DNA of 64,000 bases, taken from the NCBI GenBank assembly GCA_054601695.1, contig BAAHQB010000011.1:124001-188000 (forward strand). Direction: 5' to 3'. Both the position numbers and the translations under genes were made by a program. Each line of letters opens with the position of its first letter. Positions within the stretch are counted from its first letter, which is position 1. This document shows, one piece after another, positions 1-64,000 of the stretch. The notes beneath the pieces were generated by a model. That model was not told the DNA's origin. It made no database searches and saw nothing but the letters and a program-made list of their open reading frames with translations. Source of the DNA: Amorphochlora amoebiformis (lineage: Eukaryota > Cercozoa > Chlorarachniophyceae).

Positions 1-13
1 ACCCTAACCTCAG

Positions 14-11440
<11,427 letters not shown>

Positions 11441-11658
11441 ACTAGCTAGACTAGTGATATATTACTGGTCTGGGTGTTGGTGTATCTGTCTTTAGTAATG
11501 GTGACAATGATAATTATGGTCGAATTTAGTCGAATTTCTCATCCTCACATCACTCGAGGGGCTGAGCATTCTTTGTATGTTTGTATATGTATATATGTAT
11601 GTATATATATATATATATATATATGGGCCCAGAGTATTCTGTATCTAGTATTATCTAG

Positions 11659-11733
<75 letters not shown>

Positions 11734-11955
11734 ATGTATGTATATATATATATATATCGTATATGTGTATGTCTAGTATGTGTGTATTGAGTAAGTAAAT
11801 ATATCTAATATACTATACTAGTATATCTAGTATGGTGTACTATGCTAGTATGATCTAAATATATTGTCATGTGTGCATCTTGATACATATATATATCTAG
11901 TATATATACATATACATATATATAAATATATATATATATATAACCAAGTTATCAT

Positions 11956-12002
<47 letters not shown>

Positions 12003-12382
12003 TATTACGATTCGTATATCTAGGTATACACATATATATATAATATAATATATATATACTAGAATGATTTGGATGATACACACTGCTAGACTGTAACACA
12101 CACACTAGACACATGTAAGTGTGCATCTAGGATATCTAGAATACACTTCTATATAGAGATTTGAGTCCCTGACTCCCTGGTGCTATAGGCTATAACTACT
12201 ATTGTAAATCTAGTAATTTAGTAGTATTAGTAAATACCACGGCATACCGTATATTGACTCGTATATCTCAGTAGTATGATATCTACAATACTTACATGTA
12301 CTCTGTGTCAGGGACTCAGAGCGGTACTCTGGTACTCAGTGATGTAGTCACTGCGTATGATTAATTATTATGATCATATGTA

Positions 12383-12414
<32 letters not shown>

Positions 12415-12735
12415 AATATATATAAATACTAGATATATATATATATATATTTATATATAGATGTCTGGTGTGTGCTAGTGTGTGTGTATATATCATAATG
12501 AATCATGATATATAGTTATAATGTTATATAACTAGTACATGTTGTATATACTAGATACTAATATATTCTAGATATTAATACTATATCCTAGATATCATAC
12601 TACGGTGTGATACTGAATCATTACTGATATTAATATCTAGAATATCTCCTACATATAGTACATAGTATCATGATATACATTTTCTAATCATTATCATTAT
12701 TATAATTATATTATATATACTAGTATAATGATTCT

Positions 12736-12773
<38 letters not shown>

Positions 12774-13132
12774 GCTGATCATGAGCGTTATACCAAGACT
12801 ACAACTGGTTTAGCTAGCCTAGCAGCAGGGTATTACTACTAGTACTAAGTTATCATAAATTCATAATACTTCAATGGAATAATTTAGGGCGACAATCTAC
12901 ACCATCAGTGCGCATTTATCAATAATTCTCTTGAATGTATATAGTCCGAGTAAGATTGTACAGCCAAGCTAGCCTAATACTAGCTATAGCTAGTATTAGC
13001 TAGGCTCTAGCCGGGTTTATGTTTATATTGCTTGATCATGTGGGTTGCAATTGTATAATTTGTATCTAGTGGACATGTTTACTGGTGTATAGATGCCGAT
13101 TGTTGTCCCTCATTTAATGAAAGAAAGATATT

Positions 13133-13186
<54 letters not shown>

Positions 13187-13197
13187 TATATGTGTAA

Positions 13198-13260
<63 letters not shown>

Positions 13261-14155
13261 TAGAATATAATACAATACGAAATCACATACTACATATAGC
13301 TTTTCAATTATAATCAAATAAATGCTTACTGCGAAGATATGTGACATAAAACAGACAATATTAGGCCACACTAACACAACACACAGCCGATAACATCAGC
13401 TGTATTCAATACCAATCAGATACAAGATCACCAATTCTCACCACACTCAACGATGATACCCCTTAAACGACTCGATCGAAGTTTCATTTCTTATTCTCTT
13501 CATTCCCTCTCGACTCCCCCCCCGGCCACGTCGAGTAAAAGTCACCGAATCTCTGATTATTGTTTGTTATATTTTAAGGAACAAATATTTTTTTAAAATT
13601 CACTCTCTTAATCTTTATTACTGGAATATTATTATTAAAACTATTAACCTCTCGTTTTGGTGAGAAGAAACCTCTGATCATCACTATATCGGCAATCAGA
13701 CGGCAGTGCAGGTGACAGCGCACTGAATGACCACGGAATCACAGACTGAGAACTAGTAATTTGTACCCTCGGGTCACGACCGTGGTGTTTTACTGTTCGT
13801 TGAGTTCCCATTCAAATCGACTCCGTCTAGCTTGGTGACGATTCTTGGTACTACTGCTCATAGCTCTCTGCTCCTCCTTGACGTCTCGTCATTCTCACTT
13901 ATCCCTACACCTTCATTCCCCTTCGCATACACATACACCGAAGAGTCACTGAACCATGTTCACAACACAAACTCGATAACACAGTTTAGTTTCTTCGAAG
14001 CCCAACGTCCCACTTGGCCCCCGGCGCGTCTCTTTTCATTCTCGCAACCGCGACCTCGACCACGGAGCTCTAGGAAAAACCCCAGAGACCCTCGCGGAAG
14101 ATCACAGGCGCTGACTCAGCGAGAGGAATTTTCGACTGCCTAGGTGGACCAGTCG
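11441..14155. other. Intergenic region, CTAG-rich
   Basis: No in-phase exon series is visible. From 11441 to about 13020 the words CTAG, ACTAGT and TCTAGA are very frequent, unlike the introns. From about 13270 to 14140 the composition is more balanced; this probably holds the promoter and 5' UTR of the next gene. Microsatellites interrupt it at 11660-11745, 11958-12000, 12380-12450, 12740-12770 and 13130-13260. I recognise no promoter motif. Confidence 0.7.
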
Positions 14156-40066
<25,911 letters not shown>

Positions 40067-41046
40067 AATTTGCCTAAAAATCGACTGCTTCTCACTTTCA
40101 TTCTAGAATGGATGTTCACGTATTATAACTTGTTAGTATAAACTCATACATTACAAGGGCTTTGTCGGTCATTCTGGTAAACAAAATCTACTATTAAATC
40201 TGGTCCGGGGGTTGTTTAAAATTAATTTAAATTTCAACTTTTACAAAGAAATTCCCGCGAAATGATTCAAATCTTGTCAATGTCGCTCTCATGTATTTTT
40301 GCCAGACCTGTGCACTTACTAGACTTACCTAGCTTACTAGACTTGGGTTAACGGGTTAAGTTAGGTAAAGTCTACTAGACTACTACTGCGGTTTCTCTAG
40401 TTTCTCTAGTCAATATACTAGATATACTAGATATAGATCTAGTAGACAGCGGCTAGTTAAGTTATGATATATAGTCTGACTTACTCCTAGTACTCTAGTT
40501 CTCTAGGTTCTAGTACTATTCTAGTATTACCACTTACCAGACTTACCAGGTTACCTTAAAGATTATTATCACTACTCGTGGTCCAGATAATTGTCTCTGA
40601 CCAGGTTCCAGAGGTTATTTATACACCTAGTATACAACAAGACCCTACGCATTTCTAGCATTTTCTAGATTTTTCGACTACATCTAGTACATCTGTATGT
40701 ACATCTAGCACTATCTAGACTATCTACAATATACAGATATAGATTAGATAGACTTAGACTAGTTACTGAGTTAGAGATGCACAACTGGTATAAACTAACA
40801 CTCTACTAGTCTAGACACTAGAAACAACTTGAGAACTGGTATCTCTAGGTATACGGTATCTACACTAGTTTATAATTATTGTTAACATTAGATGTCGGCG
40901 CTCTAGCACTCACGGTGCTGTGACGCACACCTAGCTAGCCCTAGACTATTAGACCGAGTTTCTAGAGTTTAGCTATACGCTGTCCTGATCGCGAATGCTT
41001 AGGACTAGTTAGGAAGCTTAAGCTAGGACTTTAAAACACGCGTACA
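40067..41046. other. Convergent intergenic region, CTAG-rich
   Basis: About 1 kb between the stop of the kinase gene and the stop of the minus-strand gene. From 40300 to 41000 CTAG, ACTAG and TCTAG words are very dense, and (AT)n and CCCTAA are absent. No open frame of note. Confidence 0.75.
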
Positions 41047-63649
<22,603 letters not shown>

Positions 63650-64000
63650 TATATTTACGTGACGCGAATAAATACATAGACACTTTTACATGACTCTAGA
63701 AACTTTGCTGAACTAATTCTAGTAATTATCGATTTCTTTGCCAAGATCTAGCAAGTCTAGAACTCCACAGAAACAGGTATTACAATATATATATATATAT
63801 ATATTATATAAATATATATATATATGTATAATATTAATATATATATATATATATATATTATATAAATATATATATATATGTATAATATTAATATATATAT
63901 ATATATAATTACATGTATGTACTAGATATATGTCCTCGTACTAGTACTAGTAGTAGTACAACTCTAGAACTAGTAATCTACGTAATAATATCATGATATT
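63650..64000. other. Downstream flank, CTAG-rich
   Basis: After the TGA at 63647-63649 the sequence has many CTAG, TCTAGA and ACTAGT words, with one (AT)n block (63785-63905) that holds a 65-base direct duplication. No gene seen to the window end. Confidence 0.65.

Noticed and set aside
13832-14143. Open frame of 103 codons upstream of the kinase
   Set aside because: No recognisable domain and not in frame through a splice site; more likely 5' UTR or promoter sequence. An upstream non-coding or short coding exon remains possible.

Overview
The window looks like nuclear DNA of a single-celled eukaryote, possibly a microalga or another protist; the species cannot be named from sequence alone. 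Almost all of it is intron. The apparent long open frames of alternating Tyr-Ile, Ser-Leu or Gly-Leu come from (AT)n, (CT)n and TTAGGC-type repeats and are not proteins. Searching for short non-repetitive islands with AG on the left and GT on the right, and requiring reading phase to match across every intron, gave four genes made of very small exons. Stops are standard (TAG, TAG, TAG, TGA) and every proposed intron is GT-AG.

Layout. (1) 14-11440, plus strand: the 3' part of an unrecognised gene, 11 visible exons and 223 codons. (2) 14156-40066, plus strand: a 28-exon, 686-residue hybrid sensor histidine kinase with two PAS domains, an H-box, a HATPase domain and a receiver domain; only about 8% of the gene is coding. 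(3) 41047-55384, minus strand: a 22-exon, 1185-residue protein joining leucine-rich repeats, a long ankyrin array, a Pro/Ser-rich linker and a C-terminal ADF-H (cofilin/coactosin-like) domain; all 21 junctions agree in phase. (4) 56892-63649, plus strand: a charged, probably coiled-coil protein ending in Gly/Asn/Phe repeats and a basic tail; one junction is unresolved. Genes 2 and 3 are convergent, genes 3 and 4 divergent.

Introns contain (AT)n microsatellites, telomere-like CCCTAA/TTAGGG blocks, (CT)n and (GA)n tracts over 1 kb, a tRNA-derived SINE family, and many partial copies of the neighbouring exon edge. Copies of an exon's 5' end with its acceptor AG lie upstream of the real exon. Copies of an exon's 3' end with its donor GT lie downstream. 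I call these exon-edge echoes. They occur in all four genes, sometimes as arrays of 8 to 10, and their break points fall where the exon runs into AT-like sequence. This pattern is the most striking thing in the window. It suggests introns growing by (AT)n-mediated tandem duplication that fills them with decoy splice sites. The sequence downstream of gene ends is different again: it is rich in CTAG.
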